Below, piece after piece: positions 55,859-63,811 of a DNA stretch of 64,000 nt. The translations under genes were made by a program, and so were the position numbers. Positions within the stretch are counted from its first letter, which is position 1, and each line of letters starts with the position of its first letter. Below the pieces are notes generated by a model. It had not been told where the DNA came from and made no database searches. It saw nothing but the letters and a program-made list of their open reading frames with translations. Source of the stretch: Spirosoma arboris (lineage in GTDB: Bacteria > Bacteroidota > Bacteroidia > Cytophagales > Spirosomataceae); contig NZ_WPIN01000025.1 in the NCBI RefSeq assembly GCF_009754945.1, forward strand, positions 50,412 through 114,411. Reading direction: 5' to 3'.

Positions 55859-56268
55859 ATTACTGGTCAATAAAAAAACGGATTACCAACAAACGGTCAA
55901 CACTTTTCCGGACGGGTCAGCTAAATTTTTGTCCAATTATAGGTCAGTCATGTCAGTTTACTGAACTTGTATCCTTCTATAGACTACAGACTTAGATTCA
56001 TTTGGGTTGTTTATTAAATCGTTCATGAAAACCTCCTCACAGTTCAATATACTGGTAAAAACTGAACAGGTTTATTGAACGCTTTGGCCTATATTCGGTG
56101 AGTAGTCACGCGCGGAGAGATCGGAATATAGTTAGATCTATAGCCAACACCTTATTTACGTATTGACCTAAATCAACTCCTATTTCCCAGACTAGTTAGG
56201 GTAGGACCCGATTCAAATTTAGACCTTTACCCCCTGACTATCGACTGCGTTCATTAACGGACAAAACC

Positions 56269-56284
56269 TGTCCACCTTCGGACA
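56269..56284. promoter_or_regulatory. TGTCC-N6-GGACA dyad, with a degenerate partner upstream
   Basis: Perfect dyad TGTCC-N6-GGACA, preceded at 56248-56263 by a degenerate copy ending in a perfect GGACA half-site. Centres are 21 bp apart, nearly as at 4343-4380. The centre lies 61.5 bp before the GG of the -24/-12-like element at 56338, the same distance as at the first locus. Confidence 0.7.
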
Positions 56285-56336
56285 TACTCACTTGCCAAAA
56301 ATACCTTTCCAACTCCTAAACGCTTTTTTCAGACTG

Positions 56337-56352
56337 TGGTACAATAGTTGAC
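56337..56352 (+). promoter_or_regulatory. Sigma-54-like -24/-12 element
   Basis: TGGTAC-N5-TTGAC matches TGGCAC-N5-TTGC except for T at the fourth base and A in place of the last C. It lies 33 bp before the permease start codon. The sister element at 4433 deviates in the same last position. Confidence 0.55.
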
Positions 56353-56385
56353 GAGCTATAAGCAACTCGCTACCGGTGACCAATC

Positions 56386-58776
56386 ATGTTCTTAAACTAT
56401 ATCAAGATTGCCTGGCGGAATCTAAGCCGCAACAAGACCTATAGCCTACTCACGCTATTGGGATTAGCCAGTGGTATGACCTGTGCCATGCTTCTGGCGC
56501 TCTATGTATATGATGAGCTAACATTCGACCGATACCATACAAACGCAGCCAACATTTACCGGTTGAATACACACGTCAAGTGGGGCGACAATGAGTTGAA
56601 TATGGGCGTCGGTTCAGCTCCCATGGGACCAACGCTCCGACAGGAATTCCCCGAAATCAGGAATGTCGTACGAATCATCCCCAGCCATAATATGTTGTTT
56701 CGGGTTGGCGAGAAAGCACTCTATGCCAAGGATTTTATTTACGCCGATTCGACCCTGTTTTCGTTTTTCGACTATTCATTCATCGACGGCAACCCGCGAA
56801 CGGCCTTGTTGCAACCCAACAACATCATCCTAACTCAGAAAATGGCACTAGCGCTGTTTAGTCGAACTAATGGCCTAGTGGGAAAAGTGATTAAGGTAAA
56901 AAATGAGCACCCTTTAACGGTGAGCGGTATCATCCAGGACCCGCCTGCCAACCACCATCTCAGCTTTGAGGCTATTTTGCCTTACGTCAACCGGCAACTC
57001 AACGAAGTAAACCTGGACAAATGGGATAGCTTCGGCACATCTATCTACGTACTGCTTCAGTCGAAGAGCGATGTAAGCCGACTAGACCGTAAAATGCCCG
57101 CTTTCTACAAAAAGTACATTGCCCGGGCTATCGGTGATGATACGGGCAAAGGCGTTACTTTCGACATTATGTTTCAGCCTCTGACGGACATGCACCTGCA
57201 CTCAAGCCATTTGCTGGGTGAAGAAAAAGGAAGCAACATCGCTTATGTCTACACCTTCACAGCCATTGGCTTATTTATTTTAGCCATTGCCCTAGTTAAT
57301 TACGTTAATCTGGCCACGGCTCGTTCGATGAAACGAGCCCGGGAAATTGGCGTACGCAAAGCTATAGGATCACTACGTACGCAGTTGATTGGGCAGTTTT
57401 TGACTGAGTCAACCCTGCTGTCGTTACTGGCCTTGGTCATCAGTCTGTTGCTGACGCAGGGATTGCTACCCCTCTTTAACGACATAGCGGCCAAGACCCT
57501 ACACATTGATCTGTGGAACGTTCAAACAATGGGTGTACTCTTGGGTTTCTGCCTGCTGATGGGTTTGCTGAGCGGCCTTTATCCCGCCTTCCTGCTCTCC
57601 CACTTTAAACCAGTAGCGGTATTAAAAGGAAGCTTCGCCAACAGCGGTCGAGGGATTCTGCTGCGCCAGTCGCTGGTGGTATTCCAGTTTACGGTGTCCA
57701 TTGTGATGATGGTGGGGACCTTCGTTGTTTACCAACAGTTGCAATATATGCGGCACACGCAGTTAGGCTTCAATCAGGAACAGGTTCTGGTTCTGCCACT
57801 TCAAGCACCAGCGATTCAGAAGACGGCTAAAGTACTGAAAGATAAATTACTGCAAAATCCGATTATTAAAGGCGTGAGCCTAACAAACGGCTCAGTCGGT
57901 GGCGATATAAATGATAAATCCACGTTTAGTTTCTACGCGGGCGGCAAAGAACAGTCCATTAGCACCGAATATTTCTCCGTCGATCAGGATTTTGTTAACG
58001 TTTTGCAGATAGGCCTGAAAGAAGGGCATAATTTTTCGACTCAGTTGGTCAACGATTCGACCGACGCTGTGCTGGTCAACGAAGCGATGCTCAAACGGCT
58101 GGGCTGGAAAAACCGCACGGCTGGTCTGGTGGAGCTTGACACCAAACGCATACCTATTGCGGGGGTTATCCGGGATTTCCACATGCGTTCCCTTCGGAAC
58201 AAAATCGAACCGCTAGTGCTAGTCCTGCACCAAGCCCGGGGCGATAAACTGTTGGTCCGGATGGCCCCCCAGAACGTACCAGGTGCGTTGGCGTATATTA
58301 GAAGCATTTATGAGCGCGTTAATCCAAACCAACCCTTTGAGTACACGTTTCTGGACCAAACGTTTGCCCAACAGTACCGGGCCGATGAACGCAAAGGCAA
58401 CCTGTTTCTCGGCTTTTCAGGTATGGCTATCTTTATCGCCTGCCTAGGTCTATTTGGGTTGGCGACCTTCACGGCCGAGCAACGGAGGAAAGAAATCGGC
58501 GTGCGTAAAGTACTAGGCGCCAGTGTAACCAGTCTGGTAGCTTTATTGTCTAAGGACTTTTTAAAATTGGTTTTTATCGCGCTGGTCCTTGGGACGCCCC
58601 TGGCTTATGTTGCCATGAAGCGCTGGCTAGCTGACTTTGCTTACCAGGTGGAGATTGAATGGTGGTTGTTTGCCTTGACCGGATTATTAGCGGTAGGCAT
58701 TGCTTTGTTTACAGTGAGTTTTCAGAGTATCCGAGCGGCCTTAGTCAATCCGGTCAAGTCGTTACGATCGGAATGA
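56386..58776 (+). CDS. FtsX/MacB-type ABC permease
   Basis: A 796-residue permease with two FtsX domains. It begins with IAWRNLSRNKTYSLLTLLGLASGMT (first helix), then a MacB-type periplasmic domain, FtsX I with NLATARSMKRAREIGVRKAIG at ~305-330, a second periplasmic domain and FtsX II with QRRKEIGVRKVLGASVTSLVALL near residue 705. It lacks the prefix domain of the first permease at 4841. No ATPase gene is adjacent. Its promoter region shares dyads and a sigma-54-like element with the PadR operon, so the two permeases are probably co-regulated, possibly in envelope stress. Confidence 0.92.
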   Translation: MFLNYIKIAWRNLSRNKTYSLLTLLGLASGMTCAMLLALYVYDELTFDRYHTNAANIYRLNTHVKWGDNELNMGVGSAPMGPTLRQEFPEIRNVVRIIPSHNMLFRVGEKALYAKDFIYADSTLFSFFDYSFIDGNPRTALLQPNNIILTQKMALALFSRTNGLVGKVIKVKNEHPLTVSGIIQDPPANHHLSFEAILPYVNRQLNEVNLDKWDSFGTSIYVLLQSKSDVSRLDRKMPAFYKKYIARAIGDDTGKGVTFDIMFQPLTDMHLHSSHLLGEEKGSNIAYVYTFTAIGLFILAIALVNYVNLATARSMKRAREIGVRKAIGSLRTQLIGQFLTESTLLSLLALVISLLLTQGLLPLFNDIAAKTLHIDLWNVQTMGVLLGFCLLMGLLSGLYPAFLLSHFKPVAVLKGSFANSGRGILLRQSLVVFQFTVSIVMMVGTFVVYQQLQYMRHTQLGFNQEQVLVLPLQAPAIQKTAKVLKDKLLQNPIIKGVSLTNGSVGGDINDKSTFSFYAGGKEQSISTEYFSVDQDFVNVLQIGLKEGHNFSTQLVNDSTDAVLVNEAMLKRLGWKNRTAGLVELDTKRIPIAGVIRDFHMRSLRNKIEPLVLVLHQARGDKLLVRMAPQNVPGALAYIRSIYERVNPNQPFEYTFLDQTFAQQYRADERKGNLFLGFSGMAIFIACLGLFGLATFTAEQRRKEIGVRKVLGASVTSLVALLSKDFLKLVFIALVLGTPLAYVAMKRWLADFAYQVEIEWWLFALTGLLAVGIALFTVSFQSIRAALVNPVKSLRSE

Positions 58777-59122
58777 GTTATGCAGTATTAATAGATCAAG
58801 GAAACTAGTAAAAAACGTAGGCTTTAAATGAACTGAGGTAGCCGATTTCATGAAATCGGCTACCTCAGTTCATTTAAACGTCCGTTAAATTGAAACTTTT
58901 GTTATAAACGATTGACATTGAACTAATTGATAGACCTGTACAAAATTAATGTACCGGTTATACAGGATTACCCCATGTTTTTGACTAGAAAGTCCCCCCT
59001 TCTGTCGACGGGCCATTGGCCTTTTGGGTTAGAGAACCCATTTTTAGCGTCAAATATTCTGCCATAAATAACCTCAAATATAACGTTATTATAGACGTTA
59101 AATATAACGTTATATTTGAGGT
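58777..59122. other. Intergenic region between permease and partition genes
   Basis: No gene. It contains the 56-bp palindrome and the downstream part of the partition-site cluster. The stretch 58880-59040 shows nothing recognised. Confidence 0.5.
58823..58878. repeat. 56-bp perfect palindrome
   Basis: The 28-bp half beginning TTTAAATGAACTGAGG is followed without spacer by its exact reverse complement. The centre is TTTCATGAAA. It lies 47 bases after the permease stop. It could terminate transcription from both sides, although it lacks a T-run, or serve as a plasmid-processing or recombination site. Such a long perfect palindrome is rare because it tends to be deleted. Confidence 0.8.
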
Positions 59123-59135
59123 CTATAATAACGTT
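59071..59135. repeat. Nested inverted repeats next to parB, candidate partition site
   Basis: Arms 59071-59089 and 59104-59122 are perfect complements (19 bp, ending in the AACGTTAT core). A second pair, 59082-59096 and 59121-59135, is also perfect (15 bp) and overlaps the first, so only one hairpin can form at a time. The core TAACGTTA also occurs at 59495-59520 and 60248-60273. A related GCGTCAAATAT lies at 59047. The cluster directly follows the end of the ParB-like gene. Confidence 0.7.
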
Positions 59136-59476
59136 AATCCGTACTTCTTCTGCTCGCGTTCAATCTTCTCCTGAATCGCTTCAATAACCCAGTCGTGAAC
59201 GGAGATCGGGATCTTTCGGCTTCGGCTCGGCCGCTTGTTCCGAAGCTCTTTAATGGCGCTCATTTCATTATTGGTCATGATCAATTTAATACTTTTTGTT
59301 CCGCTGGATTTTGCTAAATTTTCCTCTCCTCCACCAGTCGGTTTGCCTCCCTTGTTAATAAACTCCTGAATCTTCTTCTCTGAAACTGGTTTTGCCTGCT
59401 TAGCCGCTGTCGGCAGCGTATCCGGCATTTTTGTAATGGCCATTAGTAACGTCTGGTTTAGTGCCTTATTCAGCAT
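59123..59476 (-). CDS. ParB-like small DNA-binding protein
   Basis: A 117-residue protein that directly follows ParA with an 11-base overlap. The N-terminal ~55 residues are flexible and basic; the C-terminal ~60 resemble a ribbon-helix-helix protein (KSIKLIMTNNEMSAIKELRNKRPSRSR, followed by VHDWVIEAIQEKIEREQ). This fits the small centromere-binding partners of type Ib partition systems. The true start may be the ATG at 59443 (MAITKMPDTL). It should bind the TAACGTTA-containing repeats beside it and recruit ParA. The assignment rests on position, size and pattern. Confidence 0.7.
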   Translation of the reverse strand: MLNKALNQTLLMAITKMPDTLPTAAKQAKPVSEKKIQEFINKGGKPTGGGEENLAKSSGTKSIKLIMTNNEMSAIKELRNKRPSRSRKIPISVHDWVIEAIQEKIEREQKKYGLTLL

Positions 59477-60158
59477 CTATTTTAACATTCGAATAAACGT
59501 TATTTTTAACGTTAAATTTACTCAGGATCGCGCTGAACACCTGATTGAGTTCACTTATAGCTTTTTCATCTACAGGATTTCCTTCAATGACGCCAAGACC
59601 ATTCGAAGCCGTATTAGCAAAACTCTTCCGACTAACGATAGCTGGTGCCGTGTAATCGATTACAGTGCTCTCGCTAAGTAGCTCGGCTGAGTCTTTATTG
59701 TCAGATCCTTTCGGATCAGCCCGGTTTAGAATGGAAAAGGCATGTAATGCATCGGGCTTTAGGGTGCGAACTTCTTTGACTAGATTTTCTACATCGGCGA
59801 TGGTCCATAGGTCGAAGCTACGTGGATTGAACGGTACTAAATATACGTCGGAGACAAAAAGAGCCGCGCGCTGGCTAGTTGTATCACGGCCACCCGTATC
59901 AATGATGATGTGATCAAATTTTGGTTTGAACTTTAAAACCTGTTGCCTCACTGCATCACCGGTTAAAATCGTTGCCGTATATCCACTGTTACCCTGGGTA
60001 ATATGTTCCCGCCATTTAGTAAATTTAGTCGCTGTCTCCTGTTCATCAGCATCGACGAGTAGTACATCATATCCTTGCTTTGACAACCAGACAGTTAAAT
60101 TCGTCGCTATTGTACTTTTACCACTTCCTCCTTTAATACCACCTACGGTGAAAACCAT
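59466..60158 (-). CDS. parA: ParA-family partition ATPase
   Basis: About 230 residues from the ATG at 60158, chosen because the family begins VFTVGGIKGGSGKST. A longer frame opening at 60197 runs into the repeat motifs. The deviant Walker A is KGGSGKST, the A' region VLLVDADEQETATKFTKW, and Walker B FDHIIIDTGGRDTTS. Size and lack of an N-terminal helix-turn-helix match type Ib ParA. It overlaps the ParB-like gene downstream by 11 bases. Its last codons contain the AACGTTA repeats, which may control parB. On a plasmid it moves copies to daughter cells. Confidence 0.92.
   Translation of the reverse strand: MVFTVGGIKGGSGKSTIATNLTVWLSKQGYDVLLVDADEQETATKFTKWREHITQGNSGYTATILTGDAVRQQVLKFKPKFDHIIIDTGGRDTTSQRAALFVSDVYLVPFNPRSFDLWTIADVENLVKEVRTLKPDALHAFSILNRADPKGSDNKDSAELLSESTVIDYTAPAIVSRKSFANTASNGLGVIEGNPVDEKAISELNQVFSAILSKFNVKNNVYSNVKIDAE
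59495..59520. repeat. Partition-type repeat inside the 3' end of parA
   Basis: A 26-bp sequence with two AACGTTA cores that is 25/26 identical to 60248-60273. It is within the parA coding end, 20-45 bases before the ParB-like start, so it may serve as an operator. Confidence 0.65.
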
Positions 60159-60182
60159 ATGCTTATCTCTGATTTTAGGTGT

Positions 60183-60275
60183 TAATATAAGCGTCAAATA
60201 TAACGCAAATTCAAACGTTCTAAAACATGCTCGAATAGAAGTTAGATAAAACGTTATTTTTGACGTTAAATTTAG
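60183..60275. repeat. Partition-type repeats upstream of parA
   Basis: Contains GCGTCAAATATAACGC (near 60191) and the 26-bp repeat at 60248-60273, nearly identical to 59495-59520. Position before parA suggests autoregulation by the Par proteins. Confidence 0.65.
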
Positions 60276-60719
60276 TTTAAATGTAATAAAGAATCGATGA
60301 GAAAAAGGAAAACCTTTTCTTACACCTAGTAGAAAAACTAAAAATGAAACGATGGTCTTAAATGACGTTCAACGCGCCAATGGTGATCACCGGATACAAG
60401 TCAATTCCCCCAGTGTTGGCCTGATGCTCTTGGCAAACTGCCAATAAATTGTTGCCTATCTACCGAATCCGGATAGCCACTTTATGGTCTCCGCCAACTG
60501 TTTCGATTTTATCAATAAGTATTTAGCTCTGACACATTCTGAATTCGCACTCGGCTATGCTAGGCACAACAACTACGGTTGATCATTTGGCTGCCAGTCG
60601 TCCAGTCGTCCCATAATCCCGGCTACTCACACCTTGACTTTATACCTTTCGTAATGGATATATCCCAGTTGTGCCAAATACACCAAATATTCTGTTTCAT
60701 CCCACAGGTGGTGGACTAT
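60276..60719. other. Intergenic region between parA and rep
   Basis: No supported gene. A short hairpin TTGGCA-AAC-TGCCAA lies near 60433-60447, followed by GTTGCCTAT, a piece of the iteron on the plus strand. It may play a role in replication control. Nothing else recognised. Confidence 0.4.
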
Positions 60720-61883
60720 TCAAAAATTTAATTTGAGCGGAGCTTCTCCCGTTTTAATTGGGAAAATAATTGAAGCAATATAGCGGGTAGGGGTTGTCTT
60801 TATTTTCAGCAGACCATTGACGATTTTATAGTCAAGTTCGATAAACTTATCAAGCTTTGTTTCTTCTGCCAGAATTGCCTTTTGTTGGGCTGCAGAAAAG
60901 GTATAACGTTTGGCAAGAATGGCCTGTACGTTCGCTTGGCGTAGCGGCAGATTTAATGTGAGAATACTTTCCCGTAAGTCGGTGTCTATTTCCTGGCGAA
61001 GTTGTTTTTGATTCGGTTGATTTGTTTTGTCCTGCTTCAGGTAGATTGAAAAATGTAACGTATCAACGGCTCTACCCACGCGCACTTCCTTGCATTCAAC
61101 ATATATATCAGTTCGCTGATTGATTTCCTCAATACAGGGTGCCAGTACTTTCTGTTTAAAATTTGAGTATCGTTCGTAACTGGTTGCTTCCAAGATTTCT
61201 TTAAGATCACTCAGTTTTATTCGCCACTGGTGGAGATCTAAGAAACGACAAAGCCGGACATATAAAATCTGTGAATAATCGCGTCCAAGCGACATGGCAG
61301 ATTCTCGTTTAAACTTAGCATACCCTTTGCCAAGCGTACACATGGCAGGAACTATGAGACGATCGACATGAACTTCTAAATGTCCATTCTCATAAAATAC
61401 GCGGGGGAAGATCGCTATAGCGCCAACTTTACGTTTGGTAGGATCAACAATATCCATATGATCAACAGTTATTATTGATTTTTCAATTAATTGCTGAGCA
61501 ATAGCTTCAAAGTTTGAATAGGTTAATTTATTCGTTAAAATTCCCCGCTGTTTGGACTTGCGCTTAACAGCGGGGTCTTCATCTAAAGAGACCGCATCAG
61601 GCTTAGTCAGGTAAAGATCCCGAACAGGGATTGAGAAGACAAGATTCTCCGCTGGGATGGGTAAGGGTTCATCCCGATTGGCCGTTTGTAGCTCGCCCAT
61701 CTTGGCTAAGATGTACCAATAGACCCGGCGATCAATGACGGACAGTTTATGTTTATTCTTGGCTAATAACAAATCAAGTGGCTCCTGAACAACGGAGGCA
61801 AGTCTTAGAAACTGCGTAGATTCAATCTCAAATAGTTTGATCTGAGCCCCAGGTTTAGCCGCAATAGACGTTTCCCGTTTCAT
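60720..61883 (-). CDS. Plasmid replication initiator, Rep_3 type
   Basis: A 387-residue initiator. The N-terminal winged-helix domain begins around LLLAKNKHKLSVIDRRVYWYILAKMGE, continues with ENLVFSIPVRDLYL, and the second winged helix spans FKRESAMSLGRDYSQILYVRLCRFLDLHQWRIKLSDLKEILEATSYERYSNFKQKVLAPCIEEIN, typical of Rep_3/RepB initiators of iteron plasmids. A further ~100-residue C-terminal part is less conserved. The gene reads away from the iteron cluster upstream and is preceded by an inverted repeat that shares the GTTGCC core of the iterons. Confidence 0.88.
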   Translation of the reverse strand: MKRETSIAAKPGAQIKLFEIESTQFLRLASVVQEPLDLLLAKNKHKLSVIDRRVYWYILAKMGELQTANRDEPLPIPAENLVFSIPVRDLYLTKPDAVSLDEDPAVKRKSKQRGILTNKLTYSNFEAIAQQLIEKSIITVDHMDIVDPTKRKVGAIAIFPRVFYENGHLEVHVDRLIVPAMCTLGKGYAKFKRESAMSLGRDYSQILYVRLCRFLDLHQWRIKLSDLKEILEATSYERYSNFKQKVLAPCIEEINQRTDIYVECKEVRVGRAVDTLHFSIYLKQDKTNQPNQKQLRQEIDTDLRESILTLNLPLRQANVQAILAKRYTFSAAQQKAILAEETKLDKFIELDYKIVNGLLKIKTTPTRYIASIIFPIKTGEAPLKLNF

Positions 61884-61919
61884 ATCTTCAAAAGTCTACC
61901 CTAAAACTAGTTCATTTAG

Positions 61920-61954
61920 TATTGGCAACCAAACAAATTATGAAGTTGCCAATA
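61920..61954. promoter_or_regulatory. Rep operator: inverted repeat sharing the iteron core
   Basis: TATTGGCAAC (61920-61929) and GTTGCCAATA (61945-61954) are perfectly complementary and 36 bases before the rep start. GTTGCC is the conserved end of the iterons. Iteron plasmids typically repress rep through such inverted half-iterons bound by Rep dimers. Confidence 0.75.
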
Positions 61955-62013
61955 AGTGCCTGTATATCACCATAGTAATGTTTAATTCTCAACGTTAACA
62001 TTCATAAATAATT

Positions 62014-62095
62014 CGGTATTCCGGTTGCCGATGTCAAATTTGAATCAGTGCATTAGTTGCCATGAAACTGGATACGAGCGGTATAACGGTTGCCT
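62014..62095 (+). repeat. Two isolated iterons
   Basis: CGGTATTCCGGTTGCCG (62014-62030) and CGGTATAACGGTTGCCT (62079-62095), with a degenerate copy between at about 62046-62062. They lie between rep and the main iteron array in the same orientation. Confidence 0.75.
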
Positions 62096-62225
62096 TTATA
62101 ATTCCATAAGGGAGTCTTATTACCTGTAAATTCATTTTTTTTGTCACTAGTTATTCTATTAAAATATAATAACTCAAACAAATCTTTCCTTACTCATTCA
62201 AAAACACATTGAAACGCTACTCAAG

Positions 62226-62234
62226 TTATCCACA
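62226..62234 (+). promoter_or_regulatory. DnaA box, perfect consensus
   Basis: TTATCCACA, identical to the E. coli consensus box, lies 17 bases before the iteron array. The 100 bases before it are strongly AT-rich and are a plausible unwinding element. Confidence 0.85.
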
Positions 62235-62251
62235 AAATGCAATTTTTGTGG

Positions 62252-62419
62252 CGGTATTCTGGTTGCCTATAGCGGTATTCTGGTTGCCTATAAATCGGTA
62301 TATCAGTTGCCTAAGCGGTATACCAGTTGCCTGTAATCAGTATTCTGGTTGCCTGAAATCAGTATTCTGGTTGCCTATGATTCGGTATTCTGGTTGCCTA
62401 AGCGGTATACCAGTTGCCT
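62252..62419 (+). repeat. Origin of replication: eight tandem iterons
   Basis: Eight direct copies of consensus CGGTATTCTGGTTGCCT start at 62252, 62273, 62296, 62316, 62338, 62360, 62383 and 62403, with spacing of 20-23 bp. Variants replace CGG with CAG and TTCTGG with TACCAG or TATCAG. GTTGCCT is invariant. With the DnaA box, the AT-rich stretch and the Rep gene this is a complete iteron-type oriV. Confidence 0.92.
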
Positions 62420-62684
62420 TTATCTCTTAAAATAACCTTGTAAGTGTTTGATAATTAGTAATTTATAACGGTTAAAAAAAGCCTGCAAGTCTTGCGCGCG
62501 CGATCAAGTCAAAGCAAGTAAAAACAAGTTGAATTGACACAAGGTATATAAAGGATATCCAGATCGAATGATAAAATCAGGTAGCCTTGCAAAATTGAAA
62601 AAGCAAAGTAAGAAAGTAGTATAGAAATATTGTAAGTTTCCCTTCAAGGGAAATATATTTGTATCCTAATTAATTACCAAGGCC

Positions 62685-63497
62685 ATGGACGAAATGCCCT
62701 CTCACGCCAAACGAAAAAAGTATGACCCGCCTACATACGCTCGTCTGCTAAGTCAATTCACTCAGTTAATGGAGGAGGTACCTAAACTACGACCCAACCG
62801 GGATGAATGGGATATTGAGGGAGACTGGGCCGCTACGGGTACGATCCACTTTGTGGATGCTGTTCATCAACCTTTGTTTGAGTCCATTCGCCACTTTGAT
62901 TGTCGAACCATTAAGCTCGTTAATGTGGATCGGCCAGCGGTGCGCATCACATTTTACCGCAAACACCGCTATTGGCTACTTAAGGATAAAGACTTACCCC
63001 TCGCTGAGAAAGTGGTCCAGATAGAGGGCTACATCAATGATTTGATTGTGAAGGCTCAAGTTCTGGAAAGTAAGCTGGAAAGCCTACCTGTACCCAAACA
63101 GGCGGAGGCAAAAGGAAAAATTGGTATGTTCTGGCAACAGGTTGACCAGTGGCGGGAGATCCTGCTCACTCCCGAGCGCTACGAGTTCGCCATCTCTAAT
63201 TACAGCCGACAGCATTTTTACGTAACGGTCAACTATAAATATCGCTTGGCCTCCGGTGATTTTGCCAACGAGCAGGAGCATTTACTAAATACCCAGCGGG
63301 ATCGGCTGGGCAACATTACCCAGGTTCGGTACAATATTCTTTTCGTGGATACGACCGAAATTCTGCGTGATCACCCTTACCAGAATAGGGAAGTGGAAGA
63401 TTATTTGGATAACTTTTCCATCCAATCCCAAGCGGGTAAGCATACTATCTACGCACGCCTACGACCTGAGATTGACATCCAGAAACAATTTGAATGA
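62685..63497 (+). CDS. Hypothetical protein, 270 aa
   Basis: A 270-residue soluble protein that I do not recognise. It has a basic N terminus (HAKRKKYDPPTYARLLSQF), helical segments in the middle (PLAEKVVQIEGYINDLIVKAQVLESKL) and a beta-rich end (HFYVTVNYKYRLASGDF, VRYNILFVDTTEIL). No signal peptide or membrane segment. It starts at an ATG after the origin region. Its place next to oriV suggests a plasmid maintenance role, but that is inference. Confidence 0.6.
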   Translation: MDEMPSHAKRKKYDPPTYARLLSQFTQLMEEVPKLRPNRDEWDIEGDWAATGTIHFVDAVHQPLFESIRHFDCRTIKLVNVDRPAVRITFYRKHRYWLLKDKDLPLAEKVVQIEGYINDLIVKAQVLESKLESLPVPKQAEAKGKIGMFWQQVDQWREILLTPERYEFAISNYSRQHFYVTVNYKYRLASGDFANEQEHLLNTQRDRLGNITQVRYNILFVDTTEILRDHPYQNREVEDYLDNFSIQSQAGKHTIYARLRPEIDIQKQFE

Positions 63498-63625
63498 ATC
63501 ATCTTTTTCAACAAGAATCCCTACTATCAGATTGGCTGATCGTTGACAACTGCGTTCTATTCAAACCATTTTAATTTCTAAGGCAACTTGGTAGTTTGCG
63601 TTTGGCTCGGCACCAGAAAGTGAAT

Positions 63626-63811
63626 TTAGCGTCTACGGTTGCGGCCTAAAGAGGCCTGAATCGTAGCCCAGGCTTTCTTCTTCAAGTGCAAATGCAGCTC
63701 CTTATCCCTGGGTACAAAGGTAGTGCTGCGTAACTGGTTATCCCGAACTTGGGCTTCCCAATAGGTAGAGTCGGAGGTATCGGGAATTTCAGTGTACTCA
63801 GGTTGAGTCAT
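63626..63811 (-). CDS. Hypothetical small protein, about 61 aa
   Basis: A short frame from the ATG at 63811 (MTQPEYTEIPDTSDSTYWEAQ) to a very basic end (KKKAWATIQASLGRNRRR). A longer frame opens upstream at 63907 without clear signals. The acidic beginning and basic tail are unusual, and the basic part may bind nucleic acid. No family recognised. Confidence 0.4.
   Translation of the reverse strand: MTQPEYTEIPDTSDSTYWEAQVRDNQLRSTTFVPRDKELHLHLKKKAWATIQASLGRNRRR

Larger units (their letters stand above)
54505..55902 (+). mobile_element. IS3-type insertion sequence
   Basis: A 1398-bp element with ends TGTTGACC (54505-54512) and GGTCAACA (55895-55902), the first 8 bases of the terminal inverted repeats being perfect. 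It carries overlapping orfA and orfB with a programmed frameshift signal. The left end abuts the stop codon of the IS110-type gene three bases earlier. No target-site duplication is visible, so either it inserted into the end of the IS110-type element or later rearrangement removed the duplicate. Confidence 0.85.
55903..56385. other. Intergenic region with permease promoter elements
   Basis: No gene. It holds an AT-rich part with a loose inverted repeat around 56023-56085 (GTTCA and TGAAC pairs), then the TGTCC-N6-GGACA dyad and sigma-54-like element that match the upstream region of the PadR-permease operon. Confidence 0.5.
61884..62684. other. Origin region
   Basis: No protein gene. It contains, in order, the rep operator, isolated iterons, an AT-rich stretch, the DnaA box and the iteron array. 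After the array, 62420-62684 is AT-rich with nothing recognised. Confidence 0.7.

Noticed and set aside
62252..62419. CRISPR array considered for the tandem repeats
   Set aside because: Repeats are 17 bp with 3-6 bp between them and no unique spacers. They are iterons.
62209..62430. Frame of 73 codons across the iteron array, with a repetitive protein
   Set aside because: The repeats in the translation are a product of the tandem iterons, not of a real repetitive protein.
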